Assembly: GCF_022023855.1 (NCBI RefSeq)
Contig: NZ_CP059449.1
Location: forward strand, 1,970,501-2,034,500
Length of the DNA stretch: 64,000 nucleotides
Direction: 5' to 3'
Source of the DNA: Azospirillum brasilense
Lineage (GTDB): Bacteria; Pseudomonadota; Alphaproteobacteria; Azospirillales; Azospirillaceae
Position numbers and translations under genes: made by a program. Positions 55,376 to 63,202 of the stretch are shown piece after piece; the first letter of the stretch is position 1, and the number at the start of each line of letters is the position of its first letter. A model generated the notes under the pieces. It was not told where the DNA came from, did not search any database, and saw only the letters and a list, made by a program, of their open reading frames with translations.

Positions 55376-56149
55376 TCACTGGTTCAGGAACTCCACGTCC
55401 AGCCGGTCCGGCGCGCCGCCGGCCGCCTCCATGCCCATCGCGCGGATGTCCACGCGCGTGCTGGCGATGCCGGCGGTCCCCAGCCGTTCGCGCACGGCCA
55501 GCGCGCGGGCCAGCGACAGCTGCCGCGCCTCGCGCGCCGTCTCCGGCGTGCCGCTGGCGTAGGAGCGGATTTGCAGGCGAAGCTGCGGATTGGCGTTCAG
55601 GCGCTCCGCAATGGTGTCCAGACGCGTCTGGGCCGGTTCGGGCAAAGCGGTGGCGGTGCCGTCGAACAGCACCGTCAACGGCTCCATCCGGGGCAGGGCC
55701 GGCGCCGCGGGCGCTTTCGGAGTCGGCGGCGGCAGGGCGGCGGTCTGCGTCCGGTCGGGCGGCGGAGGTGCCGCCGGCCGGTTGGAGGCCGGGACCGGCG
55801 GCGCGCCTTCCGGCAGGGCCGGCGGCGGCGGGGTCGGGCCGACCGACATCTGCGGCAGATCCGGCGCCGTCATCAGGGTCGGAGCCCGGAAGACCGGCGG
55901 GGCCGGCGGGGCCGGCGGCGGGAAGATATCGGGCCGCGGCGGGATCGGCAGCGGCTGCGCGTTCTCCAGCGTCAGGCCACCTGCATTGGCGGCGTTGGCC
56001 GGGGCTGGGGCGGCGGCGCTGGTTGGGGGCGGCGCGGTGCCCGGCGAGGAGCAGGCGGTCACGGTCAGGGACAGAGCCACGGCCGTGGCGGCGGAGAGGA
56101 CGCGCAAGGGAGCCCGCTGCCCGACGGGGGCGTTTGGAGAACGGCTCAT
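55376..56149 (-). CDS. Proline-rich OmpA-like lipoprotein
   Basis: 257-residue exported protein. The signal peptide ends in the lipobox-like TVTAC (about residues 28-32, then SSPG). A 130-residue Pro/Ala-rich linker follows (PPRPDIFPPPAPPAPPVFRA), probably spanning the periplasm. The last 105 residues form an OmpA-like domain (LFDGTATALPEPAQTRLDTI, then RQLSLARALAVRERLGTAGI). A start at 56149 or 56167 cannot be decided. It lies upstream of the MotA/MotB-like pair on the same strand, 52 bp away, so it may anchor that complex to the outer membrane. Confidence 0.78.
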   Translation of the reverse strand: MSRSPNAPVGQRAPLRVLSAATAVALSLTVTACSSPGTAPPPTSAAAPAPANAANAGGLTLENAQPLPIPPRPDIFPPPAPPAPPVFRAPTLMTAPDLPQMSVGPTPPPPALPEGAPPVPASNRPAAPPPPDRTQTAALPPPTPKAPAAPALPRMEPLTVLFDGTATALPEPAQTRLDTIAERLNANPQLRLQIRSYASGTPETAREARQLSLARALAVRERLGTAGIASTRVDIRAMGMEAAGGAPDRLDVEFLNQ

Positions 56150-56328
56150 GCGTCCGACAATCCTCATGGTGACCAGCGCGTTGTTCCCAGTGACACGGAA
56201 AAGCGTTGGTACCATAGCCCTTCGATCGGCGTAGGGACAACGCCCTTTGGGCCGCGCGGCGTGTTTCCCCACCAAAGCGCGGCCCCTGCTACCCCAACGT
56301 CATGAAGGGCTTATGGCTCGGCCGGAGG

Positions 56329-57174
56329 TCAGCCCTGCCCGGCGTCCGCCGCCCCGGCGGGAGCGGAGCGCACCTTGCGTTCCGTCGCACCGCGCAGGAT
56401 CTTGGCGATCGGCAGGTGGAAGTGGGCGTTGGCCGCCAGGATCGTGCCGCCGAACACCGGGTTGCGCCCGCCGCCGATCTCACCGACGAAGCCGCCGGCC
56501 TCGGTCACCAGAAGCTGGCCGGCCGCGGCGTCCCAGGGGGCGAGACCGCGCTCCCAGTAGCCGTCGTAGCGGCCCGCCGCGACGTAGGCGAGGTCGAGCG
56601 AGGCGGCGCCGAAGCGGCGGATACCCGCCACTTCCTTCATCAGGGCCTCGGCCTCCACCAGGAAGCCGGCATGGTCGCCGCGGCCCTTGAAGGGGATGCC
56701 GGTGGCGATCACCGCGTCGGCGAGGTTGCGGCGCTCCGACACGCGCAGGCGCTGGTGGTTCAGGAAGGCGCCCTGACCCTTCTCGGCCCAGAACATCTGG
56801 TCGTGCACCGGCTCGTAGACGACGCCGGCGACGATCTCGCCGTTCTTTTCCGCGGCGATGGAGATCGCCCAGTGCGGGATGCCGTGCAGGAAGTTGGTGG
56901 TGCCGTCCAGCGGATCGACGATCCAGCGGGCGGTCGGGTCGCTGCCCTTGCTGGCGCCCGTCTCCTCCATGAGGAAGCCGAAATCCGGGCGGGCCTTCTG
57001 CAGCTCTTCGCGCAGCAGCTTTTCCGCCTTCATGTCGGCGGCGGACACGAAGTCCGCCGGGCCCTTGCGCGACACCTGGAGGTGCTCGACCTCGCCGAAG
57101 TCGCGGACAAGGCCGCGGGCCGCCTTTTCGGCGGCGCGGACCATCACGTTGATAAGGGCGGAGCGGGTGGCCAT
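56329..57174 (-). CDS. suhB: Inositol-1-monophosphatase
   Basis: Mg-dependent phosphatase; in bacteria SuhB also acts in rRNA transcription and ribosome maturation. 281 residues. The metal sites are complete: GFLMEETGASKG with the catalytic Glu, RWIVDPLDGTTNFLHGIPHW, and APWDAAAGQLLVTEAGG. The N-terminal MATRSALINVMVRAAEKAAR is typical. It lies downstream of efp on the same strand with a 92-bp gap, an arrangement common in alphaproteobacteria. Confidence 0.95.
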   Translation of the reverse strand: MATRSALINVMVRAAEKAARGLVRDFGEVEHLQVSRKGPADFVSAADMKAEKLLREELQKARPDFGFLMEETGASKGSDPTARWIVDPLDGTTNFLHGIPHWAISIAAEKNGEIVAGVVYEPVHDQMFWAEKGQGAFLNHQRLRVSERRNLADAVIATGIPFKGRGDHAGFLVEAEALMKEVAGIRRFGAASLDLAYVAAGRYDGYWERGLAPWDAAAGQLLVTEAGGFVGEIGGGRNPVFGGTILAANAHFHLPIAKILRGATERKVRSAPAGAADAGQG

Positions 57175-57266
57175 GGGCGTGCTTTATCTCGTGCGGAACC
57201 GGAAAAAGAATACACCGGCCCCCGCCTTAAGCGAGAGCCGGTGCGCAGAAAATTCAGCCAGGACGG

Positions 57267-57833
57267 TCAGTCCTTGGCGCGCTCGACATACTCGCCGGTC
57301 TGGGTGTCGACGACGACGCGGGTGCCCGACTCGATGTGCGGCGGCACCAGGATCGACACGCCGTTCTCCAGCTTCGCCGGCTTGTAGGAGGAGGAGGCCG
57401 TCTGGCCCTTCACCACCGGGTCGGCCTCGGTGATCTGCAGGGTGACCTTGCCGGGGATCTCGACGCCGAGCGGCGCGCCTTCGAAGGACTGCACGGTGAC
57501 TTCCATGCCGTCCTGCAGGAACACCTTCTGGTCGCCGATGATCTCGCCGGGGATGGCGGTCTGCTCGTAGCTTTCCTTGTCCATGAAGGTGTAGCTGTCG
57601 CCTTCGGCGAACAGGAAGGTCATCTCGTGCTCGTCCAGGCGGGCGCGCTCGACCGTCTCCTGGGTGCGGAAGCGCTCGATCGACTTGTTGCCGGTGCGCA
57701 CATCCTTCATTTCAAGCTGGATGAAGGCGCCGCCCTTGCCGGGCTGGACGATGGCGGTCTTCGTGATGACCCAGAGCTTCCCGTTATGCTCCAGCACATG
57801 GCCGGGACGCATCGTGTTGGCGTTGACCTTCAT
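57267..57833 (-). CDS. efp: Translation elongation factor P
   Basis: Binds stalled ribosomes and helps bond formation at polyproline. 188 residues, three OB-like domains. The tip loop reads IVQPGKGGAFIQ with K33, the lysine that EpmA modifies. The C-terminal SYKPAKLENGVSILVPPHIE and SGTRVVVDTQTGEYVERAKD are characteristic. The matching modification enzyme gene (epmA) is divergent at 58001, supporting the lysylation route in this organism. Pro-rich proteins such as the OmpA-like lipoprotein nearby would be candidate clients. Confidence 0.97.
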   Translation of the reverse strand: MKVNANTMRPGHVLEHNGKLWVITKTAIVQPGKGGAFIQLEMKDVRTGNKSIERFRTQETVERARLDEHEMTFLFAEGDSYTFMDKESYEQTAIPGEIIGDQKVFLQDGMEVTVQSFEGAPLGVEIPGKVTLQITEADPVVKGQTASSSYKPAKLENGVSILVPPHIESGTRVVVDTQTGEYVERAKD

Positions 57834-58000
57834 GACATACTCGTGATTTCCAGGAGACAGGCGGCGCGGAACCTAGCAGCTTGCCGGGCCGGTGGCAACG
57901 CCGGGCGGGGCTCAATCGGCGTTCCGTGCCTTCTTTGTCCGTTTTCGCCGCCGTTGCCACTCTGCTAAGCAGCACCATTACCCCGTCAGTGAAGGCCATC

Positions 58001-59053
58001 ATGTCCCCCGTCACGCCGTCCTGGGCCCCCGAGAGCTTCGCCCGCCGCCGCCCCCATCTGGCCGTGCGCGGCCGCGTGCTGGGCGCCGTCCGCCGCTTCT
58101 TCGAGGAGAACGCCTTCCTGGAGGTGGACACCCCGGCGCTCCAGGTTTCGCCAGGGATGGAGCCGCATCTCCAGGCCTTCGCGACGGAACTGGTGGGGCC
58201 GCACCCCGACGACCGGCTGCGGCTGCACCTGCACACCAGCCCCGAATTCGCCATGAAGAAGCTGCTGGTGGCCGGGCTGCCGCGCATCTACCAGATCGCC
58301 CACGTCTTCCGGAACGGCGAGCGGTCAGCCACCCACGCGCCGGAATTCTCCATGCTCGAATGGTACCGGGCGGGGGAGGGCTACCGGACGTTGATCCGCG
58401 ACTGCGAGGATCTGGTGCGCGAGGCCGCCGTCGCCGCCGGGCGGACGCGATTCGACTTCCGCGGCATGACCTGCGATCCCTTCAAGGAGTGGCGGGTGCT
58501 GACCGTGCAGGACGCCTTCCGGGAGTATGCCGGGATCGACCTGCTGGAGACCTTCGACGGCAGCCACGACCCCGACCCGGCCCCGCTGGCCGCCCTGGCG
58601 CGGCGCATCGGCATCAATCCGCACGACGGCGACCGCTGGGAGGACATCGTCTTCCGCATCATGTTCGACCGGATCGAGCCGCATCTCGGCGCGGGCGTAC
58701 CCTGCGTGCTGATCGATTACCCCGTCTGCATGGCCGCCCTGTCGCGCCCCAAGCCGGAGGACCCGCGGCTGGCCGAGCGGTTCGAGCTGTACGCCTGCGG
58801 CCTGGAACTCGCCAACGCCTTCGGCGAACTGACCGACGCCCGCGCCCAGCGCGCCCGCTTCGAGGCGGATATGGACCTGAAGGAGCGGATTTACGGCGAC
58901 CGCTTTCCGGTGGACGAGGATTTCCTCGCCGCGCTGGAGCACGGCATGCCGGAGTGCAGCGGCATCGCGCTGGGCTTCGACCGGCTGGTCATGCTGTGCA
59001 GCGGGGCGGAGCGCATCGACGAGGTGCTGTGGCTGCCGGTGGCGGGGGGCTGA
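58001..59053 (+). CDS. epmA: EF-P--(R)-beta-lysine ligase EpmA (GenX/PoxA)
   Basis: Class II lysyl-tRNA-synthetase-like enzyme that attaches lysine to K33 of EF-P. 350 residues, lacking the anticodon-binding domain of true LysRS. Class II motifs: motif 1 LEVDTPALQVSPGMEPHL, motif 2 RIYQIAHVFRNGERSATHAP with the EFSMLEWYRAG lysine pocket, and motif 3 ALGFDRLVMLC. The ATG at 58001 is preferred; the frame is open upstream to 57881. Divergent from efp. EpmB (lysine 2,3-aminomutase) is not in this window. Confidence 0.95.
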   Translation: MSPVTPSWAPESFARRRPHLAVRGRVLGAVRRFFEENAFLEVDTPALQVSPGMEPHLQAFATELVGPHPDDRLRLHLHTSPEFAMKKLLVAGLPRIYQIAHVFRNGERSATHAPEFSMLEWYRAGEGYRTLIRDCEDLVREAAVAAGRTRFDFRGMTCDPFKEWRVLTVQDAFREYAGIDLLETFDGSHDPDPAPLAALARRIGINPHDGDRWEDIVFRIMFDRIEPHLGAGVPCVLIDYPVCMAALSRPKPEDPRLAERFELYACGLELANAFGELTDARAQRARFEADMDLKERIYGDRFPVDEDFLAALEHGMPECSGIALGFDRLVMLCSGAERIDEVLWLPVAGG

Positions 59054-59080
59054 CCCCGTCCGCCACCGGCGCCGGTGTCA

Positions 59081-60076
59081 TCAGGCGGTGACGTCGATCA
59101 CCACGCGGCCGCGCACCTGACCGGCGAGGATCCGGCCGGCCAGTTCCGGCAGCTTCGACATCGGCTCCACCGTGTACATCGCCTTCAGGTGGTCCTTGTC
59201 GAGGTCGCGGGCCAGCCGCGCCCAGGCGCGTTCGCGCCGCGCCGCCGGGGCGGCGACCGAATCGACGCCGATCAGCGTGACGCTGCGCAGGATGTGCGGC
59301 AGGACCGTTCCGGGCAGGTCGGCGCTGCCCGCCAGCCCGCAGGCGGCGATGGCGCCGCCCCAGACGGTCTGCGACAGGGCGTTGACCAGCGTGATGCCGC
59401 CCACCGAATCGACGCCGCCGGCCCAGCGTTCCTTCTGGAGCGGCGGACCTTTCTCCTGAAGGGCGGCGCGGTCGATGAAGCCGGTGGCGCCCAGGCCGGA
59501 CAGATATTCGTGGGTTTCGGGCCGTCCGGTGGAAGCGGTGACCGGATAGCCGGCCTTGGCGAGCAGGGCGACCGCGACGGAACCGACGCCGCCGGCCGCT
59601 CCGGTGACCAGAACCTCCTTGCCGCCGGGCTGGATCGTGCCCCAATCCTCCAGCGCGTCGACGCAGAGCGCCGCGGTGTAGCCGGCGGTGCCGATGCCCA
59701 TCGCCTCTTCCGGCGAGAAGACGTCGGGCAGGCGGGTCAGCCATTCCGGCTTCACGCGCTGGAACCGGCTGTAGCCGCCCCACTGGGTTTCCGACAGGCC
59801 CCAGCCGTTGACGATCACCTTGTCGCCGGCCTTCCAGTCGGCGGAGCGCGATTCCACGACCGTGCCGGCAAGGTCGATGCCGGCGACCATCGGCAGCTTG
59901 CGGGCGATCCGGCCTTTGCCGGACACGGCGAGGCCGTCCTTGTAGTTCAGGGTGGAGAAGGCGACCTCGACCAGCACGTCATGGTCGGGCAGGTCGGTCA
60001 GGCTCAGCGGCTTGAAGCCCCCTTTGGGCTTGCCGTCGGCGTCCTCGATGACGAAGGCGGTGAAGGTGTCGGCCAT
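59081..60076 (-). CDS. acuI: Acrylyl-CoA reductase-type oxidoreductase (AcuI/YhdH)
   Basis: Medium-chain dehydrogenase of the AcuI/YhdH branch, which reduces acrylyl-CoA to propionyl-CoA with NADPH. 331 residues. Markers: STLNYKDGLAVSGKGRIARK, then PMVAGIDLAGTVVES, the cofactor loop GAAGGVGSVAVALL (about residue 158), and the C-terminal LAGQVRGRVVIDV. No zinc-ligand Cys set is present, as expected for the quinone-reductase-like group. The substrate assignment follows from the family only. It is convergent with epmA across 27 bp. Confidence 0.85.
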   Translation of the reverse strand: MADTFTAFVIEDADGKPKGGFKPLSLTDLPDHDVLVEVAFSTLNYKDGLAVSGKGRIARKLPMVAGIDLAGTVVESRSADWKAGDKVIVNGWGLSETQWGGYSRFQRVKPEWLTRLPDVFSPEEAMGIGTAGYTAALCVDALEDWGTIQPGGKEVLVTGAAGGVGSVAVALLAKAGYPVTASTGRPETHEYLSGLGATGFIDRAALQEKGPPLQKERWAGGVDSVGGITLVNALSQTVWGGAIAACGLAGSADLPGTVLPHILRSVTLIGVDSVAAPAARRERAWARLARDLDKDHLKAMYTVEPMSKLPELAGRILAGQVRGRVVIDVTA

Positions 60077-60199
60077 GCGGATTCCTCTCCCGGGACGGGT
60101 TCTTGATTGGGGAAAAGCCTAGCACGGACGCCGCGATGGACAAGAGGCGGGGACGGTGGAGCGAACGGGCGGCGCCCGCGCGCTCCACCGGGGTGCGGA

Positions 60200-61546
60200 T
60201 CAGAAGGTGATCTTGGTCTGGAGCGCGATCACGTCCACATGGGCCTTGTAGTCGGCGGACAGGTTGCCGCGGAAGGCGTCGCTGCCCGTCAGGTTGTCGC
60301 GCAGGTCGATCTTGGCCTTGTTGGCGAAGATGTGGCTGTAGCCGATGTCGGTCCGGATGTTGTCGGTGACTTGGTAGCCGGCGCCGATCGACACCCAGTA
60401 ACGGTCCTCGTCCGGAATGCGCGGCGTGCGGTACTGGTCGGTGACCGGGGTCTGGTCATAGGCCACGCCGAAGCGCAGGGTCAGCTTTTCGTTCCACTTG
60501 TAGGCGGCGCCCAGCGCGAAGAACCAGGAGTCGTCCCAGTTCTCGTCGGTCACCGTGTCGGTGCGCAGCGGGTTGCGGTAGCGGATGCGCAGCTCCTTGA
60601 AGCGCGACCAGTTGGTCCACTGCGCGTCGGCCATCACGGCGAAGGAACTGGTCAGCTCGTGATAGGCGCCGAAGGAGATGATGTCCGGCGTGGCGACCTT
60701 GGCCCGCACCGGCGAATTGGCGAAGCTGGCGCGCAGCGCCGGGACGGCGGGAACGCCTTCGAACTTCGAATCGCCGTCCAGTTCGTGGAAGACGGAGGAA
60801 CGGTAGGAGACGCCGAAGCGGGTGCCCTTGACCGGCTCGTACAGCATGCCGGCGGTGAATCCGAAGCCCCAACTGTCGCCCTTGACCTCGCCCACGCCAT
60901 CGCGCGAGCCGGGCGCGATGGGGACGCCGGTGGCCGCCAGGATGGAGCCGAAATCCACCGCCTGGCTCAGCCGGGCCTTGGCGTATTGGAGCTGCAGGCC
61001 GCCAGCGATGGTCAGGTCCGGCATCAGCCGGTAGGACACGGTCGGGGAGATGTTGATCGTCAGCAGGCTGGAATGGATGCCGTGGTAACGGCCGGTCCAG
61101 CTTTCCGGATAGTCGGTGGACAGGCCCCAGGGCGCGGTGATGGCGAGGCCCAGCTTCACGTCCGGCGACACCGTGTAGGCCAGATAGCCCGACGGAATCA
61201 CCGCGTCCATGCCGATGTCGCCGGGGTCGGAGGTGCCCAGGATGGTGCTGCCGCCCAGCCGCGTGGCGCGGGTGCCGCGGGCGTTGCTGGTCTTCGAGGT
61301 CGGGAACACGCCGCTCAGCACGCCGACCGCCTGATTCCCCTCGATGCTGCCCAGCGCTGCCGGGTTGAAGAACAGCGCGGTGGCGTCGCCCATGCCGTTG
61401 GCGGTGGCGCCTGCGAAGGAGGTGCCCTGACCGGAGGCGCTCTGTTCCTTCAGCAGATAACCGGCTGCGCCGGCCGGCAGCGGGGCCGCAATGGCGACGG
61501 CCGCGGCGGCGACGAGCAGGTTCCCCTTCAGTGACCAATTGGACAT
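60200..61546 (-). CDS. FadL/OmpP1-type outer-membrane transporter
   Basis: 448-residue outer-membrane beta barrel for long-chain fatty acids or other hydrophobic substrates. Signal peptide 1-28 (LLVAAAAVAIAAPLPAGAAG), then the FadL N-terminal plug start YLLKEQSASGQGTSFAGATA with the NGMGDATALFFNPAALG motif, followed by barrel strands ending in VDVIALQTKITF. The ATG at 61546 has GGGGAGAAAC upstream. The promoter region carries a MerR-type palindrome, which would fit control by a fatty-acid or branched-chain catabolism regulator. Confidence 0.9.
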   Translation of the reverse strand: MSNWSLKGNLLVAAAAVAIAAPLPAGAAGYLLKEQSASGQGTSFAGATANGMGDATALFFNPAALGSIEGNQAVGVLSGVFPTSKTSNARGTRATRLGGSTILGTSDPGDIGMDAVIPSGYLAYTVSPDVKLGLAITAPWGLSTDYPESWTGRYHGIHSSLLTINISPTVSYRLMPDLTIAGGLQLQYAKARLSQAVDFGSILAATGVPIAPGSRDGVGEVKGDSWGFGFTAGMLYEPVKGTRFGVSYRSSVFHELDGDSKFEGVPAVPALRASFANSPVRAKVATPDIISFGAYHELTSSFAVMADAQWTNWSRFKELRIRYRNPLRTDTVTDENWDDSWFFALGAAYKWNEKLTLRFGVAYDQTPVTDQYRTPRIPDEDRYWVSIGAGYQVTDNIRTDIGYSHIFANKAKIDLRDNLTGSDAFRGNLSADYKAHVDVIALQTKITF

Positions 61547-61577
61547 GCGTTTCTCCCCAATTTCGTTATTTGACGCA

Positions 61578-61583
61578 ATGATA
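61578..61583 (-). promoter_or_regulatory. Likely -10 element of the FadL-type gene
   Basis: TATCAT on the minus strand, 32 bases upstream of the start codon. The palindrome at 61590-61606 lies immediately upstream, in the space between -35 and -10 where MerR-family activators bind. No strong -35 is visible. Confidence 0.35.
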
Positions 61584-61589
61584 CACACA

Positions 61590-61606
61590 TTGACGTTAAC
61601 GTAAAG
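61590..61606. promoter_or_regulatory. Palindromic operator, LiuR-like
   Basis: TTGACGTTAACGTAAAG holds the perfect palindrome ACGTTAACGT; on the minus strand it reads CTTTACGTTAACGTCAA. From memory this resembles the motif given for the MerR-family regulator LiuR of branched-chain and fatty-acid degradation. The gene at 60200-61546 is the obvious target. Regulator identity is unproven. Confidence 0.4.
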
Positions 61607-61725
61607 TGGACCTGCTGAAAAAATGTTGGACCAACAAACCATGCGTCCGAAGATACGCTTTGGACAGGGAAATGCCCGCCACGGTCGATTCGCCGCGGGC
61701 TGGAAATGTGGGAATCAGAAGGTGC

Positions 61726-62532
61726 TCAGCCCAGCCAGCCGGCGACCATGGCCATGCCCGCGCCGATCACGCTCTGGGCGTCCGTCCAGATCAGCTTCGC
61801 CGTGATGGCGATGGAGGCGACGACCAGCATGGGCCGCACGATGGCCGCGCCGTTGCGGATGACCATGTGCGCGCCGATCTGCGCGCCGATCATCTGGCCC
61901 ACCCCCATCAGCAGCCCGGCCAGCCAGGCGATCTGCCCGCCGGCCAGGAAGAACAGCAACGCGGCGATGTTGCTGGTGAAGTTCAGCACCTTCGTATGGG
62001 CGGTCGCCTTGCGCAGGTTGAAGCCGAGCAGCGAGACGAAGGCGATCGCGAAGAAGGTACCGGTGCCCGGCCCGAAGAAGCCGTCGTAGAAGCCGATCCC
62101 CGTCCCGGCGAGCAGGGCGAAGCCGCGCTCTCCGATGCGCTGCTGCGCGTCGATCTCTCCGGCTTTCGGGGAGACGAGCAGCCAGATGGCGATGCCGATC
62201 AGCAGCACCGGGATGACGTTGCGCAGGAATCCCGGATCGATCATCTGGACAATGATGGCGCCCGCCGCGGAGCCGGCGAAGGTGCAGGCGATCATCACCG
62301 CCATGTCGCGCGGCTTGACCTCGCCACCGCAGGTGAACTTCACCGCGGCGGAGAGCGAGCCGAAGCTGGATTGCAGCTTGTTCGTCGCCAGCGCCTGCGC
62401 GGGCGACAGGCCGGCCCAGAGCAGGGCGGGGAGGGTCAGAAGCCCGCCGCCCCCGGCGATGGCGTCGACGAAGCCCGCGACAAGGCCGACCGCGAACAGC
62501 GCGGACAGCGTCTCGATGGAAAGAAGGTCCAT
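61726..62532 (-). CDS. TSUP family permease (TauE/SafE)
   Basis: 268-residue inner-membrane protein with about eight helices. It starts MDLLSIETLSALFAVGLVAG and has the duplicated TSUP signature: FVDAIAGGGGLLTLPALLW then ATNKLQSSFGSLSA, with a second half GFYDGFFGPGTGTFFAIAFV. The family exports or imports sulfite, sulfonates or organosulfur compounds; the substrate here is not known. It precedes the FadL-type gene on the same strand but with a 179-bp gap holding that gene's promoter. Confidence 0.92.
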   Translation of the reverse strand: MDLLSIETLSALFAVGLVAGFVDAIAGGGGLLTLPALLWAGLSPAQALATNKLQSSFGSLSAAVKFTCGGEVKPRDMAVMIACTFAGSAAGAIIVQMIDPGFLRNVIPVLLIGIAIWLLVSPKAGEIDAQQRIGERGFALLAGTGIGFYDGFFGPGTGTFFAIAFVSLLGFNLRKATAHTKVLNFTSNIAALLFFLAGGQIAWLAGLLMGVGQMIGAQIGAHMVIRNGAAIVRPMLVVASIAITAKLIWTDAQSVIGAGMAMVAGWLG

Positions 62533-62551
62533 GATCCGGCGGCGGCCTTCG

Positions 62552-63190
62552 TTACCCTTCGGCCGCGGCGATGGCGGCGTTGAACGCCTTCACGGCGGCG
62601 CCCGGCCCATCGGGATGGTTCCACACGGCGCCGACCACGGCCAGGAAATCGGCCCCGGCGGTCACCAGCGGCCCGCAATTCTCCTGGGTGATGCCGCCGA
62701 TGGCGACGCAGGGGACCTCCATCAGCTCCGACCACCACCGGAGCAGCTCCGGCTCCGCCTTGAATTCGGCGTCCTTGGTGGTGGTGGGGAAGAAGGCGCC
62801 GAAGGCGACGTAATCGGCCCCGGCCTCGCCCGCTTCCATGGCGAGATGGCGGCTGTCGTGGCAGGTCACCCCGACGATGGCGTCGTTGCCGACGATCCGC
62901 CGCGCCTGGGCGTAGGGCGTGTCCTTCTGCCCGACATGCACGCCGTCGCAGCCGGTCTCGCGGGCCAGTTCGGGGTGGTCGTTCAGGATGAAGGCCACCC
63001 CGCGGTCCTGGGCGATCGGGCGCAGGGCGTCGCAGGCCCGGCGCACGGCGTCATCGGAGCAATCCTTCAAACGCAACTGGACGCAGGCGACGTCGCCCGC
63101 GTCCAGCGCTTCGGTCAGTTTCGGCGCGAACGCCGCCGGCTCCACGGCCGGCGGCGTCACGAGGTAGAGCCGGCAGGCGGTTTCGGTCAC
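62552..63190 (-). CDS. thiE: Thiamine phosphate synthase
   Basis: Joins the pyrimidine and thiazole halves of thiamine. 212-residue TIM barrel: [14 protein letters not shown], then [20 protein letters not shown] with the diphosphate site, [35 protein letters not shown] and [16 protein letters not shown]. It lies 12 bp downstream of the fructose-bisphosphate aldolase gene on the same strand. No TPP riboswitch is seen in front of it, but the operon start is outside the window. Confidence 0.95.
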   Translation of the reverse strand: MTETACRLYLVTPPAVEPAAFAPKLTEALDAGDVACVQLRLKDCSDDAVRRACDALRPIAQDRGVAFILNDHPELARETGCDGVHVGQKDTPYAQARRIVGNDAIVGVTCHDSRHLAMEAGEAGADYVAFGAFFPTTTKDAEFKAEPELLRWWSELMEVPCVAIGGITQENCGPLVTAGADFLAVVGAVWNHPDGPGAAVKAFNAAIAAAEG

Positions 63191-63202
63191 CCGAGGCGAT
63201 CC

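Noticed and set aside
52765..56149. Complete Zorya defence system
   Set aside because: Only ZorA/ZorB-like features are present; the neighbours are suhB, efp and the gcv operon, with no helicase or nuclease genes.
62552..63190. TPP riboswitch in front of thiE
   Set aside because: The 12-bp gap to the aldolase gene has no room, and no THI-box sequence is visible.
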